From positions 372,001-436,000 of the forward strand of contig JADJWP010000001.1 of the NCBI GenBank assembly GCA_016716305.1: 64,000 nucleotides of DNA, in the 5' to 3' direction. Below the pieces are notes generated by a model. It saw only the letters and a list, made by a program, of their open reading frames with translations. It was not told the origin of the DNA and made no database searches. Position numbers and translations under genes: made by a program. Origin of the DNA: Chloracidobacterium sp. (GTDB taxonomy: Bacteria; Acidobacteriota; Blastocatellia; Pyrinomonadales; Pyrinomonadaceae). The first letter of the stretch is position 1, and every line of letters begins with the position of its first letter. Of the stretch, positions 27,679 through 36,758 are shown piece after piece.

Positions 27679-28074
27679 CTACTTTGCCTGGCTTCGATAG
27701 GTCGCAAGTGCGGTCGCCAAAAAACATGCGATGAGTAAGACACTGTACTCCATTCCGTTTCGGCCCGCTCCGACGACGAACCAGCCTTCTTTCCAATGGA
27801 CCATTGCAACCCCGGCCGAAAGTTGTGCTGCAAAGACCAGAGCTATGACCCAGGCATAGAAACCTGCGGCAAACAACACGCTGCCGATCAATTCGAACAA
27901 TGTTATGGCCCACGCCAGATAAAATCCCAAAGGGAATCCCTGAGCACCAAGGAAACCGCCGAGATCATCGACCGTACCATTCCCTATTCGGGCGGCTCCG
28001 TGGATGAACATCAAAACTGCGAGGATGATTCGTAGGAAGACAAGGGCGGTTGATCTGTTGTCGCCGAATCTCAT
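27679..28074 (-). CDS. DoxX-family membrane protein
   Basis: A 131-residue protein with four predicted transmembrane helices and the DoxX pattern (LRIILAVLMFIHGAARI, then FELIGSVLFAAGFY and a last helix ending LATYRS). Relatives are subunits of thiosulfate:quinone oxidoreductases or membrane redox-complex parts. Its place between two shell genes, 1 bp after one and 2 bp before the next, is unusual. It may link quinone redox state to the compartment's metabolism; this is inference. Confidence 0.82.
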   Translation of the reverse strand: MRFGDNRSTALVFLRIILAVLMFIHGAARIGNGTVDDLGGFLGAQGFPLGFYLAWAITLFELIGSVLFAAGFYAWVIALVFAAQLSAGVAMVHWKEGWFVVGAGRNGMEYSVLLIACFLATALATYRSQAK

Positions 28075-28075
28075 T

Positions 28076-28351
28076 CTACTCAGCCTTAGTAAAGTCGATT
28101 GTATCTATCACCCCGATGATCGCTGAATCGACCGGGCAGTCCTTGTTGCCCTCAGCCATTCGGGCCGACGAACCGCCTACGACAATGACCTTTTCATGAT
28201 AGCCGGCTCCGACCGTATCGACCGCGACAACATAGCCGCTCTGATCTTTTCCGTCAAGATCGATCGGTTTGACGATGAGGAGCTTCTTTCCCTCCAATCG
28301 CTCATCTTTCTGGGTCGAAACGACCGTCCCTAAAATTCGTCCAATTATCAT
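28076..28351 (-). CDS. Microcompartment vertex protein (EutN/CcmL, BMC-P), copy 1
   Basis: A 91-residue pentameric shell protein. The N terminus MIIGRILGTVVSTQKDERLE, the loop VDTVGAGYHEKVIVVGGSSA and the last strand SAIIGVIDTID are typical. The frame opens at 28396, but the ATG at 28351 is the homologous start. It lies 73 bp after the BMC-H gene and 1 bp before DoxX. Confidence 0.93.
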   Translation of the reverse strand: MIIGRILGTVVSTQKDERLEGKKLLIVKPIDLDGKDQSGYVVAVDTVGAGYHEKVIVVGGSSARMAEGNKDCPVDSAIIGVIDTIDFTKAE

Positions 28352-28424
28352 TATTTGTGTAGAACGAGAACCGTCGACCGCCGCGGTGCCCGCCACCGTC
28401 GCCGACCACGTACACAGAGCCGGT

Positions 28425-28703
28425 CTACTTCATTACGACAGGGAGCCGTTCGTCGACACTTGCGTGCGGCCTCGGAATAACGTGGACGCTTACCAACTCA
28501 CCGACCCGTCGGGCGGCTGCGGCTCCGGCGTCCGTGGCAGCTTTGACCGCTGCGACATCACCGCGAACGATAGCCGTTACAAATCCGGCCCCGATCTTTT
28601 CGTAGCCGACTAGCTGTACGTTCGCCGCCTTCACCATTGCGTCTGCTGCCTCGATCATTGCAACGAGACCTTTTGTCTCAACCATTCCTAATGCTTCCTG
28701 CAT
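28425..28703 (-). CDS. Microcompartment hexameric shell protein (BMC-H)
   Basis: A 92-residue BMC-domain protein that forms the hexagonal facets of a microcompartment. The signature is complete: ALGMVETKGLVAMIEAADAM at the N terminus, LVGYEKIGAGFVTAIVRGDV in the middle, and VSVHVIPRPHASVDERLP at the end. GAGF stands at the place that lines the hexamer pore. It is the only hexameric shell gene in the window, next to three pentamer genes; no trimeric (BMC-T) protein is seen. Confidence 0.95.
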   Translation of the reverse strand: MQEALGMVETKGLVAMIEAADAMVKAANVQLVGYEKIGAGFVTAIVRGDVAAVKAATDAGAAAARRVGELVSVHVIPRPHASVDERLPVVMK

Positions 28704-28752
28704 TTAGTTCGTGCTCCTGATTGCGATTGGAAAATTCAAATGCCCCGATAGT

Positions 28753-29553
28753 TTAACCCAGATTCGCTGCCTGGCTCAAAAGCTCGATCAATTCTTCACG
28801 GGTAAACGACACCTTTTCCCCGTTTGATGCCTTTCCGGCCGGATACTGGACCTCCAACTCGCAGGAGATACCTGCATCATGAAGGTAGCCGCATGCCTGA
28901 CAACGAGCGTTTTCGCGTAGGTATCCGGCCTTTTCGCGGATATTTATCAGCTTTTCGATCGCATCCTGAGGCAGGTCGTTCGCTCCGCCGAGTGCTTTGG
29001 CAAGAATAGCGATCCTTGCGGTATGTTCCAATGTTTCAAGCCTGTCGAATGCTTGCCAAAGATCATCACCGTAAGCAACAGCTCCATGATTCGCCATAAG
29101 AAGCGCGTTGTGATGCTCAACAAAGGGCTTCATCGCCTCTGTCAGCTCGTTGGTCGACGGCGTTCCGTAATCAGTGAGCGGCACGCAGCCAAGCGTGAGG
29201 ATCACCTCCGAAAGGATCGGTTTGTCGATCGCCAGGCCCGCAACAGCAAACGCCGTCCCGTGCGGCGGATGCGCATGACATACGGCCTTGATGTCCGGTC
29301 TCATCTTATAGATAAGCAAGTGCATTGCCAGCTCTGACGAAGCTCGCTTGTCCGAAAGCGGCCTGCCTTCCATATCCGTTAAGGCAAGGCAATCTTCGGT
29401 CATCCGTCCTTTGCAGGTCATCGTCGGTGTCGCAAGTACTGTATTCTCGTCGAGCCTGATACTCACGTTGCCGTCAGATGAGACAACGTAGCTCCTCTCA
29501 TAGAGCAGCTTGCCGATCTCCACGATCAGTTTTCGTGCTGATTGTTCGTCCAT
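28753..29553 (-). CDS. Class II aldolase, probable microcompartment core enzyme
   Basis: A 266-residue zinc-dependent class II aldolase/adducin-fold enzyme (fuculose- or rhamnulose-1-phosphate type). Visible: SDGNVSIR (about 27), the Glu in SSELAMH, the His pair in CHAHPPHG and the third His in ANHGAVAYG. It should cleave a deoxysugar phosphate to dihydroxyacetone phosphate and an aldehyde. After the core comes an extension with CQACG, a Gly/Lys/Asn linker and the amphipathic helix SFTREELIELLSQAANLG, the usual shape of a C-terminal encapsulation peptide. The ATG at 29553 is preferred to a GTG at 29568. The exact substrate is unknown. Confidence 0.88.
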   Translation of the reverse strand: MDEQSARKLIVEIGKLLYERSYVVSSDGNVSIRLDENTVLATPTMTCKGRMTEDCLALTDMEGRPLSDKRASSELAMHLLIYKMRPDIKAVCHAHPPHGTAFAVAGLAIDKPILSEVILTLGCVPLTDYGTPSTNELTEAMKPFVEHHNALLMANHGAVAYGDDLWQAFDRLETLEHTARIAILAKALGGANDLPQDAIEKLINIREKAGYLRENARCQACGYLHDAGISCELEVQYPAGKASNGEKVSFTREELIELLSQAANLG

Positions 29554-29623
29554 AAAGCAAGAAACCACAGATTAACACAACTCGAATGTTGCGTTAACCT
29601 GTGGCCTTGGTTCTTCAAGAAAA

Positions 29624-29959
29624 CTATTTGACCGTAACGGTCTTCATTTTGATCTCTTTGACGGGTGGTGCCGGTGGGGCCGGTACGTCAAGTTCCTTCG
29701 GGATCGTCAATTCGACCTCAGAGACCTCGGTCGCCCGCCGCAGTTCTTCTAACTGCTGACGCAGCCTTATGTTTTCGTTACGAAGTTCCTTGTAATGCGG
29801 ACGCTTTTTCTTACAGTCGCTGTGTCCATAGCTTGTCGATCCGCTGCGCGATTCGATTGTCGGGACACTTAATGGCACAAAAATACTTGCGATCAACAAT
29901 CCCGCTCCGAAAGTCAAAGCGAAGGGAATGGCTCTCTTAAATACTGCGGTCAAATTCAT
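29624..29959 (-). CDS. Membrane-anchored coiled-coil protein, unknown function
   Basis: A 111-residue protein: one N-terminal transmembrane helix (about 10-32, AIPFALTFGAGLLIASIFV), a Ser/Gly-rich stretch, a basic patch (CKKKRPHYKEL), a short coiled coil (about 57-76, ENIRLRQQLEELRRA) and a Pro-rich tail ending in KEIKMKTVTVK. I do not recognise the family. It lies between rex and the aldolase on the same strand, with gaps of 23 and 70 bp, so it is probably in the same operon. The tail's Pro/Val/Lys make-up resembles TonB-like linkers, but no TonB motif is present. Confidence 0.6.
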   Translation of the reverse strand: MNLTAVFKRAIPFALTFGAGLLIASIFVPLSVPTIESRSGSTSYGHSDCKKKRPHYKELRNENIRLRQQLEELRRATEVSEVELTIPKELDVPAPPAPPVKEIKMKTVTVK

Positions 29960-29982
29960 ACTTCACCTCTTGATTAATACTA

Positions 29983-30663
29983 CTAGCGTTTACGGCGGGT
30001 ATTTCGTTTTGGTTTCAACCCGGAGCCATTTATACTCTCGGTTCCCGCAAGAAAGAATGACAAGCTTTCAAGACACGTCGTCAGATCGACCGTTCGAACC
30101 TTCAGGTGGTCTGTCGCTTTCAGCGGAACGGGTGCGAAATTCATCACGGCCTTTATACCGGCTTTCGCAACGAGTTCGAGTACCCGTTCGGCGGAATCTG
30201 CAGGGACGGCGATCACCGCAATATCTATGTTATTCCTTTTTACGACAGACTGAAAGTTTTTTATGTCAAAAATCTCAGCTCCGCCCACTTTTTTTCCGAT
30301 CTTTTTCGCATCCGCATCGAACAGGGCCTTGACCGAAAAATTCGATTTGCGAAAACCGTTGTAATCAGCCAGCGCCGTGCCGAGTCTTCCCGAACCGATA
30401 ATGCATACATTATGATCATGATCCAGACCGAGAATGGTCCGCAAATTATCGATCAGCGTATCAACATAATAACCGACCCCGCGAATACCGAATTCGCCGA
30501 AGTAAGCAAGGTCCTTACGTATCTGAGCTGAGTTCAAATGAAACCGCTTGGCAAGGGCCGCGGACGAGACCGTACTCTGTCCTTCCGATCGAAGCTCCAG
30601 CAAACAGCGGAGATAGATGCTCAAACGATTGGTGGTGAGTTCTGAGATCTTTTCGGCTTTCAT
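29983..30663 (-). CDS. rex: Redox-sensing transcriptional repressor Rex
   Basis: NADH/NAD-responsive repressor of 226 residues. An N-terminal winged helix (about 1-80, LTTNRLSIYLRCL, then SSAALAKRFHLNSAQIRKDL) binds DNA; a Rossmann domain follows, with CIIGSGRLGTAL (about 86). A C-terminal helix (TTCLESLSFFL) swaps between monomers. Rex proteins repress fermentative and reoxidation genes when NAD is high. It heads the run of shell and aldolase genes, which fits redox control of a compartment that must recycle NAD. No clear Rex operator could be found by eye upstream. The C-terminal basic tail (KPKRNTRRKR) is unusual. Confidence 0.92.
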   Translation of the reverse strand: MKAEKISELTTNRLSIYLRCLLELRSEGQSTVSSAALAKRFHLNSAQIRKDLAYFGEFGIRGVGYYVDTLIDNLRTILGLDHDHNVCIIGSGRLGTALADYNGFRKSNFSVKALFDADAKKIGKKVGGAEIFDIKNFQSVVKRNNIDIAVIAVPADSAERVLELVAKAGIKAVMNFAPVPLKATDHLKVRTVDLTTCLESLSFFLAGTESINGSGLKPKRNTRRKR

Positions 30664-30829
30664 TCAATTCTAATAAATCAAAACGATTGCGGGATAGCAA
30701 GGATGGACTGTCTCATTGATGATGTACGCCGCCGCTCGCGTTGCCCTATATTGAGAATTGCACTACTATGTTTCAGGTGTGAAACAGGAACCTCGTGCGA
30801 GGAAATAAGCTCCGATCGGCCGCCGAACT

Positions 30830-31439
30830 ATGATCGCCTATTTATCGGGTACGATTCTCGAAAAAACCGCAGGAACCGTGATCGTCGACGTAGGTGGCGT
30901 CGGCTATGACGTAACGATCCCATTGTCGACATTTTATGAGCTTGGCGAGGTCGGCAGCGAGGTTTCGCTGAGGATCTATACATACGTTCGCGAAGACGCT
31001 TCAGCTTTTCGGGTTCAAGACCGCACGCGAGCGTGAACTTTACCTGAAATTGATATCAGTTCAGGGCGTCGGGGCAAAATCGGGAATCACAATGCTTTCG
31101 GGTATGAACGCCGACGAGATCATTGCGGCCATCAGGACGGATGATCTCGCAAAGTTGACTGCGATACCGGGTGTCGGGCGAAAAACGGCGGAACGACTCG
31201 TGATCGAACTCCGCGATAAGGTCGGCGAACTCTCGCATTCCACTGCCGCCGGCAGTCATCAGTCGACATCCGCCGGAAGCGCCGGCGAAGAAGTACTCGA
31301 CGACGCGCTTTCGGCCCTGACAAATCTCGGATACAAAAAGGACGCTGCTGAAAAGGCACTCCAACAGGCGATCAAAGATGGAACCGAGCTTAACGTACAA
31401 AAACTGCTCCGGGCGGCTCTCCAACGACTCGCGAAATAG
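30830..31439 (+). pseudogene. ruvA: Holliday junction helicase subunit RuvA, interrupted by a 1-nt deletion
   Basis: RuvA binds Holliday junctions and loads RuvB. The N-terminal OB domain (MIAYLSGTILEKTAGTVIVD, then VYTYVREDASA-like RIYTYVREDASA) reads in one frame and stops at 31036. The homologous continuation (GFKTARERELYLKLISVQGV) reads in the next frame, with helix-hairpin-helix AIPGVGRKTAERLVIEL and the C-terminal RuvB-binding domain. The switch lies near the four T at 31006-31009; one more base restores about 203 residues, the normal length. Because the rest is well conserved, the break is recent or an error. Confidence 0.9.
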
Positions 31440-31547
31440 TGCTTTATCGTTGCAAGCATGAATTTTGGTTCGCGATAATGGCATTTTGGTCCGCAGAAGG
31501 GTTTTTTTCGCATGCGAAAATGAACGTTTGTTACACCTAACTGGTTG

Positions 31548-32306
31548 ATGCGCAATGTTCTGCAGCAATTTTCCAAGGATCTGGCCATTCTTGATCGAAA
31601 AGCCGTGATCTCGCTTGTTTACGCGGCATTCGGACTGACGTGTATCTTTTATCTTAAGAACCAACCGGCGGTCGCCTCCTTTTTTGCTGGTACCTCACTA
31701 GCCGATTTTGGAAACTTCATCGCCAACTCACCTTCGAATAATCTGCCCGGTCTTGGCTGGTGGGTCTTTATCGTGACCGTCTTCTACGTTTTGCTGCCCG
31801 TTCTGATAATTAAACTCGTCTGGCGCGAGAATCTGCGCGATTTCGGTCTGAAATTCTCGATCGAAGAAGGCTTCTGGAAGCTTTTGGCCGCCTGTACGGT
31901 AACCATGATTCCGCTCGTTTACTTGATGTCGCTCACATCGGGCTTTGCGGCGAAGTATCCGTTCCTGCATATTTACAACGGCGAGCCCTACATCGGGACG
32001 ACGCTGCTTCTTTGGGAACTGATATACTTCTTACAGTTTTTCGGGCTCGAGTTTTTCTTTCGCGGGTTTCTGGTGCACAGCCTGAAGCCTTCGCTCGGTC
32101 TTTACTCGATATTTGTTATGACCGTGCCATATTGCATGATACATTTCGGAAAGCCGGCTGCCGAGACGTTCTCAGCGATCATTGCCGGCATCTTTCTCGG
32201 CTGGCTAAGCTATCGCAACGGCAGCATCTGGCTGGGATTGATACTACATTGCGCGGTCGCGTTTTCGATGGATATCTTTGCACTTTTTAACAAGGGACTT
32301 TTGTGA
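31548..32306 (+). CDS. CPBP-family intramembrane protease (CAAX-protease-like)
   Basis: A 252-residue membrane protein with about seven to eight helices and the CPBP/Abi motifs near the C terminus: LEFFFRGFL (Glu and Arg; the usual first Glu of the EExxxR pair is missing), MIHFGKPAAE and LGLILHCAVAF. Members cleave prenylated or membrane peptides, or have lost activity. The frame opens at a TTG (31545); the ATG at 31548 is chosen. It overlaps the ruvB start by 4 bp (GTGA), so it sits inside a ruvA-CPBP-ruvB transcript. Confidence 0.85.
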   Translation: MRNVLQQFSKDLAILDRKAVISLVYAAFGLTCIFYLKNQPAVASFFAGTSLADFGNFIANSPSNNLPGLGWWVFIVTVFYVLLPVLIIKLVWRENLRDFGLKFSIEEGFWKLLAACTVTMIPLVYLMSLTSGFAAKYPFLHIYNGEPYIGTTLLLWELIYFLQFFGLEFFFRGFLVHSLKPSLGLYSIFVMTVPYCMIHFGKPAAETFSAIIAGIFLGWLSYRNGSIWLGLILHCAVAFSMDIFALFNKGLL

Positions 32307-33336
32307 CAACCTCTGCCGCAATTAACATCCGTGACGAAGAGCTAACGCCCGAGGAATCTAAATTCGAGGCGACGCTTCGGCCTGCGCAGCTTGCCGAGTA
32401 TATCGGGCAGCAAAAGGTAAAGGACAATCTCCGCGTGTTCATGAAAGCGGCACTTAAACGCCGCGAGGCTTTGGATCATATCCTTTTGACCGGCCCGCCC
32501 GGAGTCGGCAAGACGACGCTTTCGAACATCGTCGCTAACGAAATGGGTGCCGCACTCAAATCGACGGCAGGCCCGATAATCGAAAAGGCCGGCGACCTGG
32601 CGGCGATCCTGACCAATCTCGAAGAGGGTGATGTCCTTTTCATCGACGAGATACACCGCCTCAATCCTGCTATCGAAGAAATTCTTTATCCGGCGATGGA
32701 GGATTACAGCCTGGATCTCATGATCGGGCAGGGCGGCCGCACGCTCAATAAAGCTCGAACTGCCAAAATTCACGCTTGTCGGAGCAACGACGCGGCCCGG
32801 AATGATCACGGCGCCGCTCCGCGGCCGTTTTGGCATTATTTTCATCTTGATTTTTATGGCGTAAGCGAGCTGCAGCAGATCGCTGAACGCTCCGCCGGCA
32901 TTCTCGAAGTTGAGATCGACGCGAGCGGCTCAAATGAAATAGCTCGCAGGTCGCGCGGAACGCCGCGTATCGCCAACCGTCTGCTTCGCCGTGTCCGTGA
33001 TTACGCTGAGGTCGATCACGACGGAAAATTACCGAACACGTTGCGAATGATGCTCTCAACCGGATGGAGGTAGACACCTACGGCCTCGACGAAATGGACC
33101 GTAAGCTACTAATGACGATCATCGAGAAATTCGACGGCGGCCCGGTCGGCCTCGGCACGCTGTGTGCGTCGCTCCACGAAGAAAAAGACTCGATCGAAGA
33201 GATCATCGAACCATATCTGCTGCAGATAGGCTTTCTTAACCGAACGCCTCGCGGGCGAATGGCGACGCGGCTTGCTTACGAGCATTTCGGGATCGACCTT
33301 CCTGCAAAGGCCGTCGCTCCGACACTTTTCGAATAG
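32303..33336 (+). pseudogene. ruvB: Holliday junction helicase motor RuvB, interrupted by three indels
   Basis: AAA+ branch-migration motor. Walker A GPPGVGKTTL, Walker B FIDEIHRL and the C-terminal winged helix (YGLDEMDRKLLMTIIEKF) are plain. Three frame breaks are seen: near 32731-32737 (a 2-nt loss or 1-nt gain after IGQG), near 32842 (after FGII) and at the four A of 33025-33028. Between the first two, the family sequence IKLELPKFTLVGATTRPGM is read in another frame; the first two cancel. With all three mended the protein is about 345 residues, the normal length. The start is the GTG at 32303. Confidence 0.9.
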
Positions 33337-33408
33337 ACCGGCCTGACCAATCGTCTCTCATCAGCTCATCCTTTTGCCCCGGGGCGATCGGTTCGCAATA
33401 ATTGCTCT

Positions 33409-35059
33409 ATGAATAAAATATTTTTCGGCATTGCATTTCTGGCTATTTCATCTGTTTCGTCGCATTCCCAATACAAATTCGAGGGCTACAACATCGTGCT
33501 CAATGCTCCGACGAATCATCGTTCGGCGACGTGTGCCGTCCGCTATGTCAACCCGTCGACGGCGATCGCCGTTGCAGATCTCGACCGGGCAACGCCGATG
33601 AAGCTGACGCCGTGTGACGGCTCGTCAAGCAGCCTTTCGCAGTCGTCTGCGGCCGGTGCGACGATGCGTGCGAGCCAGAGCGACTACAAATGGTGCTTCA
33701 TCGGCGAGGACAAGCGATATCGCATCACGTTTCAGGGCGATCAGCATTCGGGCCCGATAACATACGATTGGATCGCTGACGTCGATCCGCGTCAGGAAGG
33801 TTTTTACAACGTCCGCGATTTCGGCGCCGCCGGCGACGGCCGCACCGACGATACGATAGCCATCCGAAGCGCGTTTGCCTACATTGCCTCGCGTAATGGC
33901 GGCACGCTCCGCTTCCCTGCCGGCGATTACGTTGTAAGGTCGCCGATCGCGATCCCGTCGGGCATCATCATCGAGGGCTCGAATGGCATTCACTCGAGCG
34001 ATCGGACCAGCGACGTCCCGCGTCCGAACCCGACTCGCATCACGCTCGACGGAGCAAAGCGTGCATTGTTCCAGATCGGCGAATGCGTCGAAAGGTGACG
34101 ATCCGCGATATCGAGCTTTATGCCCGCAGCAACGACGGAACGTCGGGAGTCGAGGCATTCGGCGCTTACAATTCCTCGCAGGATTTCGTTTTTGACCGCG
34201 TCGTTTTTCACAACTTCGATCGCGGCATCAATGCGTACGGCCTGCCGCAGACCGACCTCAACTGGCAGTTCGATTACGTCAAGGTCAACAATAGCCGTTT
34301 CGTATTCAGCCGCGATACCGGCATTTTCACCAACGTCCGAAATTCCGATTGGAAGATCTCGGGATCGCTCTTCATCAATCCGCCAAAACGCGCCGGGCAG
34401 AACGCCAACTCGATGCATTTCGAACGCGCCGCAGGCATACTCATTCAGGACACATTCGGCGGCGGATTCGGCAACGCACCGGGCGGGACATTCCTGAACA
34501 TCCTCGACAGCGGCGGCATCACGATAATAGCTTCGCAGACCGAGGCGATGACGAATTCGATCGTCTACAACGCCGTCAACAATCCGCTTGCGGGCGACTA
34601 TTCGGCCCCGATAATGATGATCAATTCGGCCTTTGGGAACCCGATCGTGTTCAACGCCCGACGCACTTTCGTATCGACCGGCAACTTCTTTACGGGCGAT
34701 ACGTTCAAGGCCGACGAACGGCTGCGGGTTTATTCGACCGGCGACCGCTTTTGCTACGACGGTTTCACGCTTGCTGCCGCGGCGCTCAGAAAAAGATGTT
34801 CGACAAAGCTACCGTCGTATTTATGACGGGCCAGCCGGCCGAGGGCAGCGTCGCCGGACATCCGACCTACTTCGGCACCGACGTCCAGTTCGGCGGCCCC
34901 GTTCAGATGCCGTCGCTGATGCATAACGCCTTGCCGGCCGGCCGTGCGAACGGTTCGATGGTCTATTGCCAAAACTGTCGCCGATCTACAACGCCCTGTC
35001 AGGCCGGCGGAACCGGAGCTCCGGCAATGATCGTCAATGGCCAATGGAGCTGTATGTAG
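33409..35059 (+). pseudogene. Secreted pectate-lyase-fold (parallel beta-helix) protein, two frame breaks
   Basis: An exported right-handed beta-helix protein. A signal peptide (FFGIAFLAISSVSSHSQ) is followed by a beta-rich domain and then the pectate-lyase-3 entry motif VRDFGAAGDGRTDDT (about 137), usual for polysaccharide lyases and tail-spike-like enzymes. The first frame stops at 34098; the coil repeats go on from 34083 (VTIRDIELYARSNDG) to about 34785, then the last part (MFDKATVVFMTGQP to NGQWSCM) in a third frame to 35059. Breaks lie at 34091-34095 and about 34780-34795. Mended, it has about 550 residues. The polysaccharide target is unknown. Confidence 0.8.
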
Positions 35060-35337
35060 GGCAGAGGAGCGAGGTATCTTTTGTTTCGTTTCAGCGCGCG
35101 CGGCCCGTATGTTTCCCTGAAACACATGAAACAAGCGAGCCATAGATCGGTGCACGCTCCGGAAATTGAATTTTGCACAGGTGTTTTGTCCGCCGCCATT
35201 GTTGGAACCGTCATGACCCTATTTTCGAGTATCTGTAGCGTGATCGGAACTGCAGTTTGCACGATATGCACGGTTTGACACAGAAAGAAAGCAGAAGGAA
35301 AAGCGCTCGATCCGGCAAAACTGCGATATTCTGCTTA

Positions 35338-35708
35338 AGTCCCAGAAACCGGCGAAACAACCGTCTTCGCGTATGATGCTTCAAACAGGCGGGTTGCCGA
35401 GTATTCAACCATCGTCGAACCGGCCGCAACCGCCAAAACCAGCTATTTGACAACCGATCATCTTGGGGCCGCGGGTGGTGACGGACGAGGACGGGCGGGT
35501 GACGAGCCGGCGGGACTACACTGCCTTTGGCGAGGAGAGCGTTACGCCGGAGCGGGCGGCGGGGCTTGGCTATGCGGGCCAGAGCGAGACGCGGAAGGGC
35601 TACACCGGCTACGAGAAGGATAATGAAAGCGGACTCGAATTCGCCCAGGCGAGGTACTACAACGCGACCCACGGCCAATTGAGCCGATTCCGGTTCGGAG
35701 GACACTGA
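35338..35708 (+). pseudogene. Rhs/YD-repeat core C-terminal fragment
   Basis: The remnant of the Rhs 'associated core': TTVFAYDASNRRVAEYST, then SYLTTDHLG in one frame, and from about 35463 PRVVTDEDGRVTSRRDYTAF, then YTGYEKDNESGLEFAQARYY in the next. The classic core is thus complete apart from one frame break near 35463-35470 and the missing N terminus. It stops right after the core, so the toxin tip is gone. This is the left edge of the Rhs island. Confidence 0.85.
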
Positions 35709-35751
35709 TTTGGCAACGATCTGTGGGCGTCGTGAGGAGGTAGCAATACAC

Positions 35752-36570
35752 ATGAGTCGGTATCTCAACAAAACGTTAGCTCTGGCAGCTCTCTGTATTA
35801 CCCTGGGAATAACGAATTCGCTGGGGCAAAGTAAATTAACAAACAGGAATAATCGAGAACTATCAACGGTTTTTTCGGATCTGGCGAACTTTCATTCGGC
35901 AACCTATGAGCAATCGTTGCGCGCACTTTTTTCGTTGCCGCCGAGTCAATTCGACAGTGTGTTGAATGCGGTGACGAGCTCGAACCTCGACGAATCCGAT
36001 GGGGCTCAGCGTTTAATTAGATATCTCGGCGACCGTGAACTTCTGAGTAAACTAGTCGAAAATTGCAAAACGCGCTGCTTGCTTTCTGGCCCGGTGCCAA
36101 TTCCGCTTCATCCGCTAGACTATCGTGAAATCGAGTATCTGACGAGAGCAGGCGACGTCTGTAAATGGGGTGAATTCGATATGAGATACGTATTTGCTCT
36201 TTTTCTCGACACCACACAGCCAGCTCTAGAGTTGCGGAGGCGAGTAGAAAACGGCTCCCGCCAATGTGCATCAAACGCGATATTGACATCAACGATCCGA
36301 ACAATTCACGACACAAAAGGACTTGAAACCGCGTTTACTTTACAGAATTCAGTTGAAGCAGTCCGATCCGAGCTGTTTTTCTTAACCGAAGTCGAAAGGG
36401 AACGTGCGAAGATTCAATTTCTAGGTTTCAATTTCCAAAAGAATCGCGCGCTGTTCGAAGTTCTAGTAAACAACGGAATTCTCGCAAGTCGTTACGTCCA
36501 TGTTGTTTTTCACAAGGTCGATTCGAAGAATTGGCAATTCTATTCGATCACCGTGGTGAACCAGTCGTAA
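35752..36570 (+). CDS. Secreted protein of unknown function in Rhs island
   Basis: A 272-residue protein with a signal peptide (TLALAALCITLGITNSLGQS). The ATG at 35752 has GAGGAGG upstream and begins at the signal; the frame is open to 35710. The mature part is mostly helical with two close cysteines (NCKTRC, about 105) and ends in a beta segment (VHVVFHKVDSKNWQFYSITV) like NTF2-type or immunity folds. It lies directly after the Rhs core fragment, the usual place of an immunity gene. Base make-up is more AT-rich than the core. Immunity role is inference. Confidence 0.6.
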   Translation: MSRYLNKTLALAALCITLGITNSLGQSKLTNRNNRELSTVFSDLANFHSATYEQSLRALFSLPPSQFDSVLNAVTSSNLDESDGAQRLIRYLGDRELLSKLVENCKTRCLLSGPVPIPLHPLDYREIEYLTRAGDVCKWGEFDMRYVFALFLDTTQPALELRRRVENGSRQCASNAILTSTIRTIHDTKGLETAFTLQNSVEAVRSELFFLTEVERERAKIQFLGFNFQKNRALFEVLVNNGILASRYVHVVFHKVDSKNWQFYSITVVNQS

Positions 36571-36593
36571 TGAGCACCTGATCCTCTTTTGAA

Positions 36594-36726
36594 TTGCCGC
36601 AAAACAGCGAACCAAGGCTACTGGAACTATGCCGGCAGCTTCACCGAAAACGCGGCGGTGCGGTTTTCGGCGACGAAGCTCGGGAACGGAAAAATGAGAA
36701 AACAAAACTACCGTGAAAGTAATTGA
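36594..36726 (+). pseudogene. Short YD-repeat remnant
   Basis: An open stretch reading NQGYWNYAGSFTENAAVRFS, then ATKLGNGK. It aligns by eye with the YD-repeat fragment further on (AGLWNYAKNFTYNAAGAVTS, then MQLGNGR). It seems to be a scrap left by recombination, ended by a TGA at 36724-36726. Confidence is low because it is short. Confidence 0.35.
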
Positions 36727-36758
36727 GGAGGAATAAGCGGGTCGTTTGGGAGGTTGAC

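Noticed and set aside
30990..31060. Programmed frameshift in ruvA
   Set aside because: No slippery heptamer or downstream structure is evident, RuvA is not known to need one, and ruvB next door has the same kind of breaks.
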